Shown: positions 42,904 to 52,479, counted from the stretch's first letter. The stretch: DNA of 64,000 nucleotides from Achromobacter sp. UMC71 (GCF_014170305.1 NZ_LZZT01000038.1:1-64000); one strand, 5' to 3'. Notes: generated by a model not told the origin, from the letters alone. Numbers and translations are program-made.

Positions 42904-45900
42904 TCAGGCCTTGCCGTTCGGCGCCGTGGCGCCGTCGTCATTGCCCAGCGGCACATCAATATGGCAGGCGATGCCGTCCTGCCTGAATTCCAGCGCCGTC
43001 TTGGCGCGCAGGGTAAAGACCAGTGCGTGTTCGATCAGCTCGCGGCCATAACCGCGATGGGTCGCATCCGGGGGCTTTGGCAGCCCGGTTTCCAGCCAGT
43101 CGATGAGCAGGTGATCTTTTTCCTCCTGGCGCTGCACGCGCCAGGTGATGTCCAGGCGTCCCGATGCCAGGCTCAAGGCGCCGTATTTCACCGCGTTGGT
43201 GGCCAGTTCGTGAATGGCCAGCGCCAGCGTCTGGATGCGGTCGGGAAGCAACTGTACGGGCGGCCCGGCCAGCGTGATCTGGTGCTCGCAGCCGACGGCT
43301 TCCAACTCGCGTTGCAACATACCGCCGAAATCGATTTTGTCATTGCCGCTTTCGCCCAGCAGGCCCTGTACCCGGTCCAGCGCCGTCAGGCGGGTGTCCA
43401 GGCGCTTGAACGGTTCGCCCTCGCCCAGGGTGCGCCGCGCCACATTTTTCACCAACGCAAGCAGATTGCGGGTGCGATGCTGCAATTCGGATATCAGGAT
43501 GCGGTGACGCCGCTCGGCGCGGGTGATCTGGGTGACGTCGATGAATGTCACCACCACGCCGTCCACCCGGCTGTCGCTGCCGCGATAGGGAACCAGCCGC
43601 AGCAGGTAGTGCTTACCGTCAAGCGTGCCGGCGATGCGGCGTTCAATCGGCTGATAGCGGCTGTAGACCTGCTGGATGTCGTGGGCGAACGAGGGCAGGT
43701 CGAAGCGGCTGGCCAGGTCGGTGATCGGACGGCCGCAGTCGCTGGGCAAGATATTGAACACGTCGCTGACCGCCGGAGTGAAGCTGCGGATGATCAGGTC
43801 CTGATCCAGGAATAGTGTGGCGATGGCGGTGCTTTCGAACAGGTTGTGCAGATCGCTGTTGCTGCGGTCCAGTTCGTCGACCTTGCCATGCAGCTCGGCA
43901 TTGACGGTATGCAGTTCCTCGTTGAGCGAGACCAGCTCTTCCTTGGATGCTTCCAGTTCCTCGTTGGTCGATTGCAGTTCTTCGTTGACCGACAGCAACT
44001 CTTCGTTCGAGGACTTCAGCTCTTCGAGCGCGGTCTCGTATTCCTCGATCATGGATTGCAGCCGCTCGCGGGTGTCGCGCAGCTCGGTTTCCATTTGCTG
44101 CGCCGCACCCTGGCGGGCTGCCTTCGCGTGGGCCTGGGCGTCCTCGCGGGGCAGCAGCGGCCCTTGATCGACGAACAACACCAGGTAAAGCGGTTCGGTC
44201 TCGTGGCGCGCGGCCAAGGGTTCGACCGTGAGCGATACGCGCTGCACGCGTCCGTCGTCATCTTCCACCACGACGTCGTTGCGCACTGCGGCCAGGCCTG
44301 TCTCCACGGCGTCGTGCAGCAGCGTGCGCAGATCCAGCCGCAGCCCTTTGCGGGCCAGCGTCAGCACCTGGCGGGTAGGCACGCCCGCCGCAGCCTCCAG
44401 GTATTTCCCCGTGCGGCCGGAGTAATACACGATGTCGCCTTCGCGATTGACCAGCACATGCGCCGGCGCGTGCTGCGCCAGCACCTGGGTGTCGACGGCC
44501 TGGCGCAGCGCCGCGGTACCGGCGTGCGCGCGCGGTGCGCCAGCGTTGGGTTGTCCGCGAGATTGCAACGACGCCAGCGGCAACGAGGGGCGTGGCGGGG
44601 CGGCAATGTCGGCGCGGCGCTGGAAGATGCGGTGTTTTTTCTCGATGGGGCTGAACAGTTCGCTGAATTGGCTGACGTTTTCGGACATGCCCAGGAACAG
44701 ATAGCCGCCGACGCGCAATGAATAATGGAACGTCGGGATGACCTGTTTTTGGATCTCGCCGCCGAAATAGATCAGCAGGTTGCGGCAGGAAATCAGGTCG
44801 ATGCGGGAAAAGGGCGGATCGCGCAGCACGTTGTGGGGCGAGAAAATGCATAGTTCGCGCACTTGCTTGCTGACCACGTAGCCGTCGCCGTCGGCAAAGA
44901 AATAGCGATCGCGCCGTTCTTGCGACATGCCTTCGAGCAACTGGCCCGGATAGCGTGCGGCCCGGGCCACGGCCAGCGCACGGTCGTCGATATCCGTTGC
45001 GAACAACTGCACTTGCGGCGCGGCGGCCATGCCGTCCATATGCTCGCGCAGCAGGATAGCCAGGGAATAGACTTCTTCGCCCGTTGCGCAGCCCGGCACC
45101 CAGATGCGCACGGATTCGGCCGCGCCGCGGCCGTCCAGCAGCTTGGGGATGACCTGGCGCCGCAGCGACTCGAACGCGTCCGCGTCGCGGAAGAAATTGG
45201 TCACGCTGATCAGCAAGTCGCGGAACAACGCACCCGCTTCTTTAGGGTCCTGTTTCAGAAAATCGATATAGGCGTCGATGGTGTCGATCTGGTTCACATG
45301 CATGCGGCGCTGCACGCGGCGCATGAAGGTCTTGTTCTTGTATCCGCTGAAATCGTGGCCGATGCGGGTGCGCAGCAGGTTGCAGATTGCAAGGCCGGCG
45401 GCGTCCAGGCGGACCGTGCCACTGGACTGCAGATCGGCGCCCGGATCGTTCAGCGCCGGCAGTCCTTGGGCAAATTCCACCAGCCGGGGCCCCATCTGGT
45501 CCGCCGGCAGGGCAAAGTCGATCAAGCCGCTGGCGATGGCGCTGTCGGGCATTTCCGAGTTGTTCGGCCCATACCCGTCGGCTGCTTGCGCCAGGGTCAG
45601 GCCGCCGTGTTCCTTGATGGCCTTGATTCCCAAGGTGCCGTCGGAATTGCCGCCCGACAGAATCACGCCGGCCGCGAAATCGCCGCAATCGCGTGCCAGG
45701 GCGGAAAAGAACAGGTCGATGGGGCGGCGGCCGGGCAGGTCCGGCGGGCGCTTGAGCACGCGCAGGCGGCGGTGGCTGATGGACATGAGCGCGTCGCGCG
45801 GCAGCACGTAGACGCTGTTGATCTCGACTTGCTGATTGTCCACGGCGGCCACGACTGGCAATGCGGTGTAGCGCGACAGGACTTCGGGCAGGTGGCTTTC

Positions 45901-46041
45901 GCGGGAAGGGCTCAGATGCGTGACCACCACGAAGGCCACGCCTGGCGTGGCGGGCAGCCCGCGAAAAAACCCTTCAAGCGCTTCAACACCGCCAGCGGAT
46001 GCGCCGACGCCGACGATAGGAAATTCCAGGGGCAGCGTCAT
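42904..46041 (-). CDS. CheB-CheR-PAS hybrid with HWE histidine kinase
   Basis: A 1045-residue signalling hybrid. Order: CheB-type methylesterase domain without receiver (residues about 8-185; catalytic Ser15 in GASAGG, His42 in THLSP, Asp134 in GGNSDGT); CheR methyltransferase (about 210-475, with WVPGCATGEEVYSLAILL and CRNLLIYF); a PAS-like region; a long coiled coil full of Glu-Glu-Leu repeats (about 640-715); a PAS domain (about 725-840); and a C-terminal HWE kinase with phospho-His in LQHRTRNLLA and N-box IHELATNAVKYG. No partner response regulator or chemoreceptor is nearby. Confidence 0.9.
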   Translation of the reverse strand: MTLPLEFPIVGVGASAGGVEALEGFFRGLPATPGVAFVVVTHLSPSRESHLPEVLSRYTALPVVAAVDNQQVEINSVYVLPRDALMSISHRRLRVLKRPPDLPGRRPIDLFFSALARDCGDFAAGVILSGGNSDGTLGIKAIKEHGGLTLAQAADGYGPNNSEMPDSAIASGLIDFALPADQMGPRLVEFAQGLPALNDPGADLQSSGTVRLDAAGLAICNLLRTRIGHDFSGYKNKTFMRRVQRRMHVNQIDTIDAYIDFLKQDPKEAGALFRDLLISVTNFFRDADAFESLRRQVIPKLLDGRGAAESVRIWVPGCATGEEVYSLAILLREHMDGMAAAPQVQLFATDIDDRALAVARAARYPGQLLEGMSQERRDRYFFADGDGYVVSKQVRELCIFSPHNVLRDPPFSRIDLISCRNLLIYFGGEIQKQVIPTFHYSLRVGGYLFLGMSENVSQFSELFSPIEKKHRIFQRRADIAAPPRPSLPLASLQSRGQPNAGAPRAHAGTAALRQAVDTQVLAQHAPAHVLVNREGDIVYYSGRTGKYLEAAAGVPTRQVLTLARKGLRLDLRTLLHDAVETGLAAVRNDVVVEDDDGRVQRVSLTVEPLAARHETEPLYLVLFVDQGPLLPREDAQAHAKAARQGAAQQMETELRDTRERLQSMIEEYETALEELKSSNEELLSVNEELQSTNEELEASKEELVSLNEELHTVNAELHGKVDELDRSNSDLHNLFESTAIATLFLDQDLIIRSFTPAVSDVFNILPSDCGRPITDLASRFDLPSFAHDIQQVYSRYQPIERRIAGTLDGKHYLLRLVPYRGSDSRVDGVVVTFIDVTQITRAERRHRILISELQHRTRNLLALVKNVARRTLGEGEPFKRLDTRLTALDRVQGLLGESGNDKIDFGGMLQRELEAVGCEHQITLAGPPVQLLPDRIQTLALAIHELATNAVKYGALSLASGRLDITWRVQRQEEKDHLLIDWLETGLPKPPDATHRGYGRELIEHALVFTLRAKTALEFRQDGIACHIDVPLGNDDGATAPNGKA

Positions 46042-46233
46042 GGCGCGGCGCGCCAGCCCGGTCGGGCGAACAAGTGATTTGGCAGCATGATGATGGCGAC
46101 GCCGCGGGCTACCGGTACCGGCAAGCGGGTCGTATCGGCCCGTGGGCGCCAGCGTACGGATGTGCCCAAAGATAGGGTTATGAGAGGGAATGCGCCGACA
46201 TTAACACGGACCTATCGCATTTGTAATAAGACA

Positions 46234-46908
46234 CTAACTATTGGCCTTGAGGCAGATCCAGCCTTTGAACGTGAACGCCGCGTAGAACAGTTCGATATCG
46301 GTAAATCCCGCGTCGCGCAGCACGGCTTCGTCGGTATCCGGGGCCAGCACGGGCAGCTTTTCCTTCATGGTCTGGATACTGTTTTGCGCTTGCTCGGCCG
46401 GCACGCCCGCCGCGACGACGAAAGCGGCATTGCGGGCCAGCCACGCGTCCTGCCGGTCCAAGGGAAAACTGTGATGCACGGCGATGAACGGGGCGCCCGG
46501 TTTCAGCCGGCTCGCGATTTCGCGCACGGTTCTCAGCCGTTCTTCGCGCGGCAGGAAGTGCAGCGTCAGCAGGCACGTCGCGCCATCGAACGGCCCGCCG
46601 GGCGCGTCATCGATATAGCCCTGGTGCAGGGCCGCGCGCGGCGCCAGCGCGCCCAGCGTGGCTGTTGCCTGGCGCAGCATCTCGGCGGACGGGTCCACGC
46701 CATCGAGCCGCCAGCCTGGCCGCGCTTCGGCCAGCGCTTTCAGCTCCAGCCCGCCGCCCGCGCCCAGCACCAGGATGCGGCCATCGGCAGGCACGTGTTC
46801 CGCCATCAGCAGGCCCACCATGCGGTGCAGGTCGCGCAGCCCGGGGACATGGCGGGCGACGCGTTCGGCGTAGTCTTCCGAAGCGCCGGGGGTATGGGAA
46901 AAGGACAT
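46234..46908 (-). CDS. Class I SAM-dependent methyltransferase
   Basis: A 224-residue small-molecule methyltransferase. SAM-binding motif I is ILVLGAGGGLELKALAEARP, followed by the acidic end of strand 2 (LDGVDPSAEM), motif GATCLLTLHFLP and a late MIKEKLP-like segment (MKEKLPVLAPD). The overall layout is that of UbiE-like stand-alone enzymes. An AT-rich stretch with a short inverted repeat (CATATGATGTTG region, near 46951-46965) lies upstream. The substrate is unknown. The 192 bases after the gene contain no further gene. Confidence 0.82.
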   Translation of the reverse strand: MSFSHTPGASEDYAERVARHVPGLRDLHRMVGLLMAEHVPADGRILVLGAGGGLELKALAEARPGWRLDGVDPSAEMLRQATATLGALAPRAALHQGYIDDAPGGPFDGATCLLTLHFLPREERLRTVREIASRLKPGAPFIAVHHSFPLDRQDAWLARNAAFVVAAGVPAEQAQNSIQTMKEKLPVLAPDTDEAVLRDAGFTDIELFYAAFTFKGWICLKANS

Positions 46909-47005
46909 GGAAACTCCGGAAAGGACGGCAGCGAGCTATCGGGCCAAATCATATAACATATGATGTTGCGTGATAGGCCGAACGTCAAGCGGCAGGTTTG
47001 CCGCT

Positions 47006-47040
47006 GGCCCCCCGCGCGGTCATTGTTTGCCGCGGGGGCC
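47006..47040. terminator. Strong GC hairpin downstream of the Tgl-like gene
   Basis: GGCCCCCCGCG and CGCGGGGGCC pair with a single bulge around a 14-base loop, 56 bases beyond the stop of the minus-strand gene at 47096. No clean T-run follows on that strand, so termination is plausible but unproven. Confidence 0.4.
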
Positions 47041-47095
47041 CGCTATAACCGGAATCGAAGGGCGGCTCGTCAAGCCGTCCGGCGGCAGGCAGTGA

Positions 47096-48277
47096 TCACG
47101 CCGCGATGGACATCGGCTGCGCCGAGCCGGGGAAATCGGGCAACACGATGTCGGTATGGCCGGGCCGTACCCAGCGCACGCGTTCGCGCGTGGCGTCGAT
47201 GCAGCCGCCTTCGGCGTAGACGCCTTGCGGATCGCGGATGCGCATCATGCGTGCCAGGATGGCGGCCGTGGCCTCGGGGTCGGCCAGCGTGTCGTGCACG
47301 CGCGCCTTGACCACGTCTTCATCCATGTAGCGCTTGCCCGCCGCGTCGGTGCGCACGCCGTCGCGCCAGTGATAGATCTCGACGCACTTGGACGTCAGCG
47401 TGTAGGGCACGCCGCGCTCCCAGAAATTATTGAAATGGCCCCCGCCCAGGTAGAACACCCAGGATCCTTCGTAGCCTTCGATGTCCGACGATTCGGCGTC
47501 CGGGTTGCGGAACCACAGCCGGTCGCCCGGCACATAGAAGCGCTGCGGCAAGGGCTCGGCCAGCGAGCCGTATTCGTGCAGGAACGTTTCGTGGAAGCTG
47601 CCCGACATGACCGCGCGGGTTTCCCACTGGCGTTGCAGGCGGCGCGCCAGGTCGGGGTTGGCGCTGTGCAATTCCTGGGCGATACCCAGCACCGTCACGT
47701 ATTCCGTCGCCCGGTAGCACGAGAACGAATACAGCTGGCCAGAGGCGTCGGGCTGCGTCGCCTTGCGCAGGCCGTCGATCAGCGAACGTCCCGGCAGTAC
47801 CGTAAAGCCGCGGTCTTCGTCATAGGTCCAGTAGTCGTCGGGCCGTTCGGCGTGTTCCGTATCGAAGGCCAGCGCCGTCTTGCTGGCCGCCTGCACGATA
47901 TGGCGGCGGATGCGCACGGCGCTGGCGAGTTCGGCCACGGTCGGGAAGGTGAAGGCGACGGGACTGGCCAGCATGGTCAGCAAGATCTCGCGATCCAGGT
48001 CCGCGTCGTTGGCGTCTGTCCGCAGGCTGAGCGCCCGGGCGACGCCCGTGGTGTCATGGCCGGGCAGGTAGGTGGCGGCAAATCCCGGGTTCAACTCGGC
48101 GTGCACGCCGGCCACGGGGCCGGTCAGCGCAGCGCAGCGGGAGGCGGCGCGCAAGCCCAGGCCGGACAGGGTTTGTTCCATCGCGCTTTGGGCGGCGGCT
48201 GTCAGGCGTGAATCGGCGACTTCAATGCGAATCCCGCCTGGGGCAGGGTGGTTCGGCGACTGCGAGTAAGACGGCAT
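47096..48277 (-). CDS. Protein-glutamine gamma-glutamyltransferase-like (Tgl family)
   Basis: A 393-residue protein without signal peptide. The region LYSFSCYRATEYVTVLGIAQ resembles the catalytic Cys segment of Bacillus Tgl (YAFECATA...), and PGDRLWFRNPDAESSDIEGY with VFYLGGGHFNNFWE resembles the downstream strand carrying the catalytic acidic/His residues. These are the family's most conserved parts, but similarity is judged by eye. It would crosslink proteins through Gln and Lys. The ATG at 48277 has no strong ribosome site. No sporulation or secretion gene is adjacent. Confidence 0.5.
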   Translation of the reverse strand: MPSYSQSPNHPAPGGIRIEVADSRLTAAAQSAMEQTLSGLGLRAASRCAALTGPVAGVHAELNPGFAATYLPGHDTTGVARALSLRTDANDADLDREILLTMLASPVAFTFPTVAELASAVRIRRHIVQAASKTALAFDTEHAERPDDYWTYDEDRGFTVLPGRSLIDGLRKATQPDASGQLYSFSCYRATEYVTVLGIAQELHSANPDLARRLQRQWETRAVMSGSFHETFLHEYGSLAEPLPQRFYVPGDRLWFRNPDAESSDIEGYEGSWVFYLGGGHFNNFWERGVPYTLTSKCVEIYHWRDGVRTDAAGKRYMDEDVVKARVHDTLADPEATAAILARMMRIRDPQGVYAEGGCIDATRERVRWVRPGHTDIVLPDFPGSAQPMSIAA

Positions 48278-48797
48278 GAAATACGACCGGGAAAGCGGCA
48301 GGAATGAATATGGATCGGCGCCGCGCGGGCAGAGTTCCCATCAAGCTGAAAAAGGGGGTGAATAACTATTTCAGCTACGGCGTCCAGCGTCGGTCTCCAT
48401 AGGGAAGGCGCGGTTTACAAGCCCGTAAATTGTAGTGACGCGGCCTTAATAACAGCTTTAAACCCTTGGTCGGGTTCGCGGCAAAATGGTCATTTTTTTG
48501 TCATGGCGCCGCTCAGTGCGACGACACGTACGCCGACGCCGCGAAGGCTGGCGGCACCCCTGGCACACGATGACGATGCCCGGGGCGTACGGCACCGGCA
48601 TGGACGTGAGCGGACGATTGAACCGCAGGCAGCTATTACGGCATCGAGGAATATGTCGAAGTGAAGTATGTGCTGATGGCAGGGTTGGACAAGTAGGCGG
48701 ACAGGGAGCGTGGGTTCCCGAGCTTGGAGGTCCATGGATTTTTCAGCAAGTATCATTGGCGGATTGACGCGTGCCTGACGGCCTTCGGAGCAATCCC
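48278..48797. other. 520-base intergenic stretch without a convincing gene
   Basis: The left 210 bases are AT-richer than the surroundings and hold a possible divergent promoter, with an inverted repeat TTTAC/GTAAA near 48412-48428 and a T7 run near 48493. From about 48560 to 48696 two overlapping frames look faintly coding; one ends GSYYGIEEYVEVKYVLMAGL just before TAG at 48694. Neither has a start and ribosome site consistent with an intact gene, so a decayed remnant is the best reading. Confidence 0.4.
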
Positions 48798-49232
48798 ATG
48801 ACCCCGCTGAAACAACCCGAGGACATCCCCCACGCCTTCCAGGCCGCCTGGAACCGCCACGACATGCAGGCATTCGGCGCGCTGTTCCAGGCCGATGCGA
48901 CCTTCGTGAACCGGTTCGGCCACTACGTGCGCGGCGTCGATGAGATTGTCGAGCTGCATGCCCCCATCCACGCCACGATCTATCGCGATTCCACGCTGGA
49001 GAACGAATTGATCGACGTGGTTCCCATCGGACCGGACGCGGTGATCATGCATTTCTGGAGCCGCCTGGCCGCCGGCGCCGCCCATCCGGCCGGCGCGCAC
49101 TCGGTCGATACGCTGATTCTGGCCGTGCTGACGCGGCGAGGGAGCGAGTGGCGGATCCAGGCGCTGGAAAATGTCACGCTGACGAATCCGCGTACTGGGG
49201 AAACCGTGTTGCGGGGCGAGGGCCATCCCTGA
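48798..49232 (+). CDS. SnoaL-like / SgcJ-EcaC-family protein
   Basis: A 144-residue single-domain NTF2-fold protein. The pattern HAFQAAWNRHDMQAFGALFQ-DATFVNRFG followed by a VIMHFWSRL strand and SEWRIQALENVTL is characteristic of SgcJ/EcaC proteins. GGAG lies eight bases before ATG 48798, which is preferred to the in-frame start at 48771. It converges with the LysR gene at 49260. No enzymatic role can be assigned. Confidence 0.82.
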   Translation: MTPLKQPEDIPHAFQAAWNRHDMQAFGALFQADATFVNRFGHYVRGVDEIVELHAPIHATIYRDSTLENELIDVVPIGPDAVIMHFWSRLAAGAAHPAGAHSVDTLILAVLTRRGSEWRIQALENVTLTNPRTGETVLRGEGHP

Positions 49233-49259
49233 CCCAGGCGTACCCGGTTCAATGGCCGT

Positions 49260-50150
49260 TCATACGGTCTTGAGCTGCTCGAGAAACCATCGCCCGGCCG
49301 GCCCCGGCGGGGTGTCCTTGCGGTAAATGGCGAACATCGCGATGGGCGGTGTGCGGGGCTGGAAATGCTCGATCCGCAACGGGACCAGTTGGCCGCCCTT
49401 GAGGTCGTCCTGCACCATCTCGGCCGGCATATGGCCCCAGCCGAAACCGGCGCGCAGGAATGCATGCTTGGCGCCCAGATCGGCCAGGCGCCAGATCTGC
49501 GGCGAGAAGACCCCGAAGGTAGTGCCATCGGTCAGCGTGCTGCGGTCAGTCAGGACCAGCTGCACGTGGTCTTGCAAGGCGCCCGCGCGGATGATGCCCT
49601 TGCGCCGCGCCAGGGGGTGTGACGGCGCGGCGACAGTGACCATTTGCACGTCCAGCAGTTTTTCCGCATCGAGTACCTCGGGCACGGCCGGCATCGAGCC
49701 GCTGATGCCCAGGCGGCACGCCTGGCCGATGACGGGCTGCATGACCGCGCCCAGCGCTTCGACGTAAAGCCGCAGTGGCGTGTGCGCAAACGCCTTGCGA
49801 AAGGCATCGACCGCCGCGGTCAATGACGCCATGGGGTACATCACATCCACCACGACCGAGAGTTCGGGCTCCAGGCCGCCCGCGATGGCGCGCGCCTTGG
49901 ATTTGAAGCCATCCATGCCGCTGACGACCTGGCGGGCCTGCGCCAGTAGCGCCGCGCCGGCTTCGGTCAGGCGAGGGTAGCGGCCGCTGCGATCGAACAG
50001 GCGGACGTCGAGCTGGTTCTCCAGATTGGCCAGTGTCTGGCTGACGACCGACTGCGCGCGCCGCAGCTTGCGCCCGGCTGCGGAGAAGCTGCCCTCGTCG
50101 GCGGCGGCAATGAAGGTGCGGAGCTGGTCCAGCGACAGGGCGTCGAGCAT
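49260..50150 (-). CDS. LysR-family transcriptional regulator
   Basis: A 296-residue LysR regulator (HTH LDQLRTFIAAADEGSFSAAG and LRRAQSVVSQTLANLENQLD; effector domain from about residue 90). It is divergent from the SnoaL-like/MDR oxidoreductase pair at 50251, its probable target. The inverted repeat at 50163-50179 directly in front of its start suggests autoregulation. Confidence 0.9.
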   Translation of the reverse strand: MLDALSLDQLRTFIAAADEGSFSAAGRKLRRAQSVVSQTLANLENQLDVRLFDRSGRYPRLTEAGAALLAQARQVVSGMDGFKSKARAIAGGLEPELSVVVDVMYPMASLTAAVDAFRKAFAHTPLRLYVEALGAVMQPVIGQACRLGISGSMPAVPEVLDAEKLLDVQMVTVAAPSHPLARRKGIIRAGALQDHVQLVLTDRSTLTDGTTFGVFSPQIWRLADLGAKHAFLRAGFGWGHMPAEMVQDDLKGGQLVPLRIEHFQPRTPPIAMFAIYRKDTPPGPAGRWFLEQLKTV

Positions 50151-50162
50151 GTATCGGTCCTT

Positions 50163-50179
50163 TAGATGGATTGAATCTA
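50163..50179. promoter_or_regulatory. LysR-type inverted repeat
   Basis: TAGAT and ATCTA are perfect arms around GGATTGA, 13 bases upstream of the LysR start at 50150 and within the divergent gap to 50251. It is a plausible binding site for that regulator. Confidence 0.5.
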
Positions 50180-50250
50180 GAAATATAGGCTACCAAGATA
50201 CATGTCAAGCGCCTAATCTGTCTCCATCGCATCCTTTCCAAGGACTTTTC

Positions 50251-50679
50251 ATGACCACGGCAACCGAACTTCTGCAGCGCCACTTGCAATGGCTGATTGA
50301 TGACAACGCGCAATGGCAAAGCCTGATCGCCGACGACATTGTCTGGGATCTGCCCTATGCCCCAAGCCTGGGGCATCCCCTCAAGCTCGAGGGGCGGCAG
50401 GCCGTGCTGGAACACGTGGGCTGGTTCATCGGCGCGGTGAAGGACTTTCGCTTCTTCGATGCGCTGATCACGGCGGCGGGCGATACGCAACATGCCGTGG
50501 CGCGCGTCCGCGCCCAAGGGCTTGTTCCGGCCACGGGCCGCACGTATCAACAAGAGTATGTCGTCTTCCTGGCTGCGCGTGATGGACGGATCCGTCATCT
50601 GCGCGAGTATTTCGATCCTGTCCGGGCCGCACTGGCCTTTGACGCCGCGATAGTCGGCGTGCCTTCAAGGAGCATTTGA
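50251..50679 (+). CDS. SnoaL-like NTF2-fold protein
   Basis: A 142-residue SnoaL/ketosteroid-isomerase-fold protein. ELLQRHLQWLIDDNAQWQSL and IVWDLPYAP at the N-terminus and YVVFLAARDGRIRHLREYFD at the C-terminus are typical. CCAAGGAC precedes ATG 50251. The stop overlaps the ATG of the oxidoreductase gene (TGATG), so the two are coupled; such pairs often belong to small detoxification or catabolic units. Confidence 0.86.
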   Translation: MTTATELLQRHLQWLIDDNAQWQSLIADDIVWDLPYAPSLGHPLKLEGRQAVLEHVGWFIGAVKDFRFFDALITAAGDTQHAVARVRAQGLVPATGRTYQQEYVVFLAARDGRIRHLREYFDPVRAALAFDAAIVGVPSRSI

Positions 50680-51605
50680 TGAAAGCCATCCGTGTTGCTG
50701 CGTACGGCAGTCCCGAAGCCCTGCGCCTGGTCGAGATTGACGACCCTGTTCCTGGGGATGACCAGGTCTTGATCGACGTCGCTGCCGCGTCGGTCAATCC
50801 GATCGACTGGAAGATCGTCAGCGGCGCCATGCAAGCGTTCATTCCGCTGCCTTTGCCGTTCACGCCCGGCGTGGATGCCGCCGGTACCGTGGTGGCGGTT
50901 GGGCGCAATGTCACCGCTTGGTCGCCTGGCGACGAAGTCCTGGGATTCATCGGCATCGTCGGCGCCTATGCCAGCAAGATCGTCGCTGATGCCAGCCGGC
51001 TGGCCCGCAGGCCAAGCCGTTTGAGTTTTCACGAGGCTGCGGCAATTCCCGCGGCTACCTTGACCGCGTGGCAGGCCCTGTATGAGCACGGTGACCTGCG
51101 CCCCGGCCAGAAAGTCCTGATCCATGCCGCCGCGGGCGGCGTGGGAAGCGCGGCGGTGCAACTGGCCAGGCTGGCGGGCGCCCATGTGATTGCGACGGCG
51201 TCCGCCGCCAATCACGACTATGTGCGTGACCTGGGAGCGAAACAGGTGATCGACTACCGCGCCGGGGATTTTGCGCGGCAGGTGTCGGACGTCGATCTGG
51301 TGCTTGATCTGATGGGAGGCGATACGCAGGCCCGCTCCTGGCAGGTCTTGAAGCCCGGCGGTCTGCTGGTGTCGACGGTCAGCAATCCGGCCGCGACGCG
51401 CGGCGCCGAAGCGAAGGGCGAGGGCAGGCATTTCGCCACCCGCTCGGACGGCACGCAACTTGCCGCGTTGGCGGCGTTGTACGCCCGGGGAGACTTGCGG
51501 GTTCGGATCGATGAGGCTGTACCGTTGGCGCAGGCGGGTCAAGCCTTGGCCCGCAGCATGGACGGTCATGCCCGGGGAAAGCGGGTCCTGGACGTGACCG
51601 CGTAA
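50679..51605 (+). CDS. MDR-family NADP-dependent oxidoreductase (quinone-oxidoreductase-like)
   Basis: A 308-residue zinc-free medium-chain dehydrogenase. The GroES-like half (VNPIDWKIVSGAM, LPFTPGVDAAGTVVAVG, GDEVLGF) and the Rossmann half (VLIHAAAGGVGSAAVQLARL) match quinone oxidoreductase-type MDRs; the zinc-ligand cysteines are absent. ATG 50679 has AAGGAG seven bases upstream and overlaps the preceding stop. The divergent LysR probably controls it in response to an electrophile. Confidence 0.89.
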   Translation: MKAIRVAAYGSPEALRLVEIDDPVPGDDQVLIDVAAASVNPIDWKIVSGAMQAFIPLPLPFTPGVDAAGTVVAVGRNVTAWSPGDEVLGFIGIVGAYASKIVADASRLARRPSRLSFHEAAAIPAATLTAWQALYEHGDLRPGQKVLIHAAAGGVGSAAVQLARLAGAHVIATASAANHDYVRDLGAKQVIDYRAGDFARQVSDVDLVLDLMGGDTQARSWQVLKPGGLLVSTVSNPAATRGAEAKGEGRHFATRSDGTQLAALAALYARGDLRVRIDEAVPLAQAGQALARSMDGHARGKRVLDVTA

Positions 51606-51820
51606 GGCGCTGCCATCCGCAGCAGGTCAGCGCGTGCACCTGCGGCAGGTTGAAGGTGCCGGCGCCGGGCGCCTGGCGGAAATCTTCGATGCTGGCGGGC
51701 CGGCGCTCCGCGGTGATCCACTGCATCGGTCTTGTCGTCCCACCGCATCATGGCGCTGCTTTGCTGCGTGAACCGGACCCGCGTCGCGCGGTCATGAAAA
51801 TCGCGCTTGCCCAGGGCGTC

Positions 51821-52237
51821 TTACCGTGCGCGGGTCGCGGCGACCGCTTTGATTTCAATCGCCAGTTCCGGGCGCGCCAAAGCCGCGACGCCGAGTATCG
51901 TCCAGGCCGGAAAATCCGAGCGGATGTATTTTTCCTTCACGGCGCGAAAGTCCTTCAGGTCCGCGCCGACATCCACGTGATAGGTCACCAGCTCGACCAG
52001 GTCGGTGAAGTCCAGGCCCAGGTGCGCGAGGATGGACTGAATACGCTGGAATGCCAGGTCCGCCTGTTCCGATGGAGATTCGGGAATCGTGCCGTCGGCG
52101 CGCAGGCCGATCTGCCCGGCAATGAAAACCATGCCGTTGGCCGTGACGGCCGGCGAATACTGGAACAGGTCGAAAATGCGGTTGCCGCCGAAGGTCGGGT
52201 CATCGTCGGGCAGGCGCAGGCGGTCGATCTGGCTCAT
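51821..52237 (-). CDS. RidA-family protein
   Basis: A 138-residue YjgF/YER057c/UK114 protein. The segment YSPAVTANGMVFIAGQIG and C-terminal IEIKAVAAT are typical. The Arg that marks true RidA deaminases is not present in the standard RVQVE-type position, so it may be an Rid1-7 group member of other function. AAGGA precedes ATG 52237. About 215 bases between it and the convergent MDR gene have GC3-biased minus-strand frames but no identifiable gene. Confidence 0.86.
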   Translation of the reverse strand: MSQIDRLRLPDDDPTFGGNRIFDLFQYSPAVTANGMVFIAGQIGLRADGTIPESPSEQADLAFQRIQSILAHLGLDFTDLVELVTYHVDVGADLKDFRAVKEKYIRSDFPAWTILGVAALARPELAIEIKAVAATRAR

Positions 52238-52479
52238 GGGAGTCCTTGTGGTCGAATCGTGGGCTAGGCATCCCGCGGCCGGATTGACCGGCGAGTGCGC
52301 AACTGTGCGCAATGCTAGCCAATTTCAGGGCAAGGCATGTGGGGCCGGCCGCTGTTTCGGAAGGCAGCGGCCAGGGGCAGGCCGGAGCGGGATGGCTTGA
52401 ATCTGTCCGCAGGTTCTATATTCCCTGATGCGGGCCTGGCCATTCGGGGGTAGGCCAATCCATATCCGGGAGACAAGTC

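Noticed and set aside
48486-48767. Possible small gene or remnant in the 48.3-48.8 kb gap
   Set aside because: Two overlapping frames look partly coding (one ending GSYYGIEEYVEVKYVLMAGL at 48696), but neither has an intact start; I treat it as decayed at best.
51566-51751. Minus-strand frames between the MDR and RidA genes
   Set aside because: They are GC3-biased and could be a gene remnant, but two short frames overlap, stops interrupt, and no family could be named.
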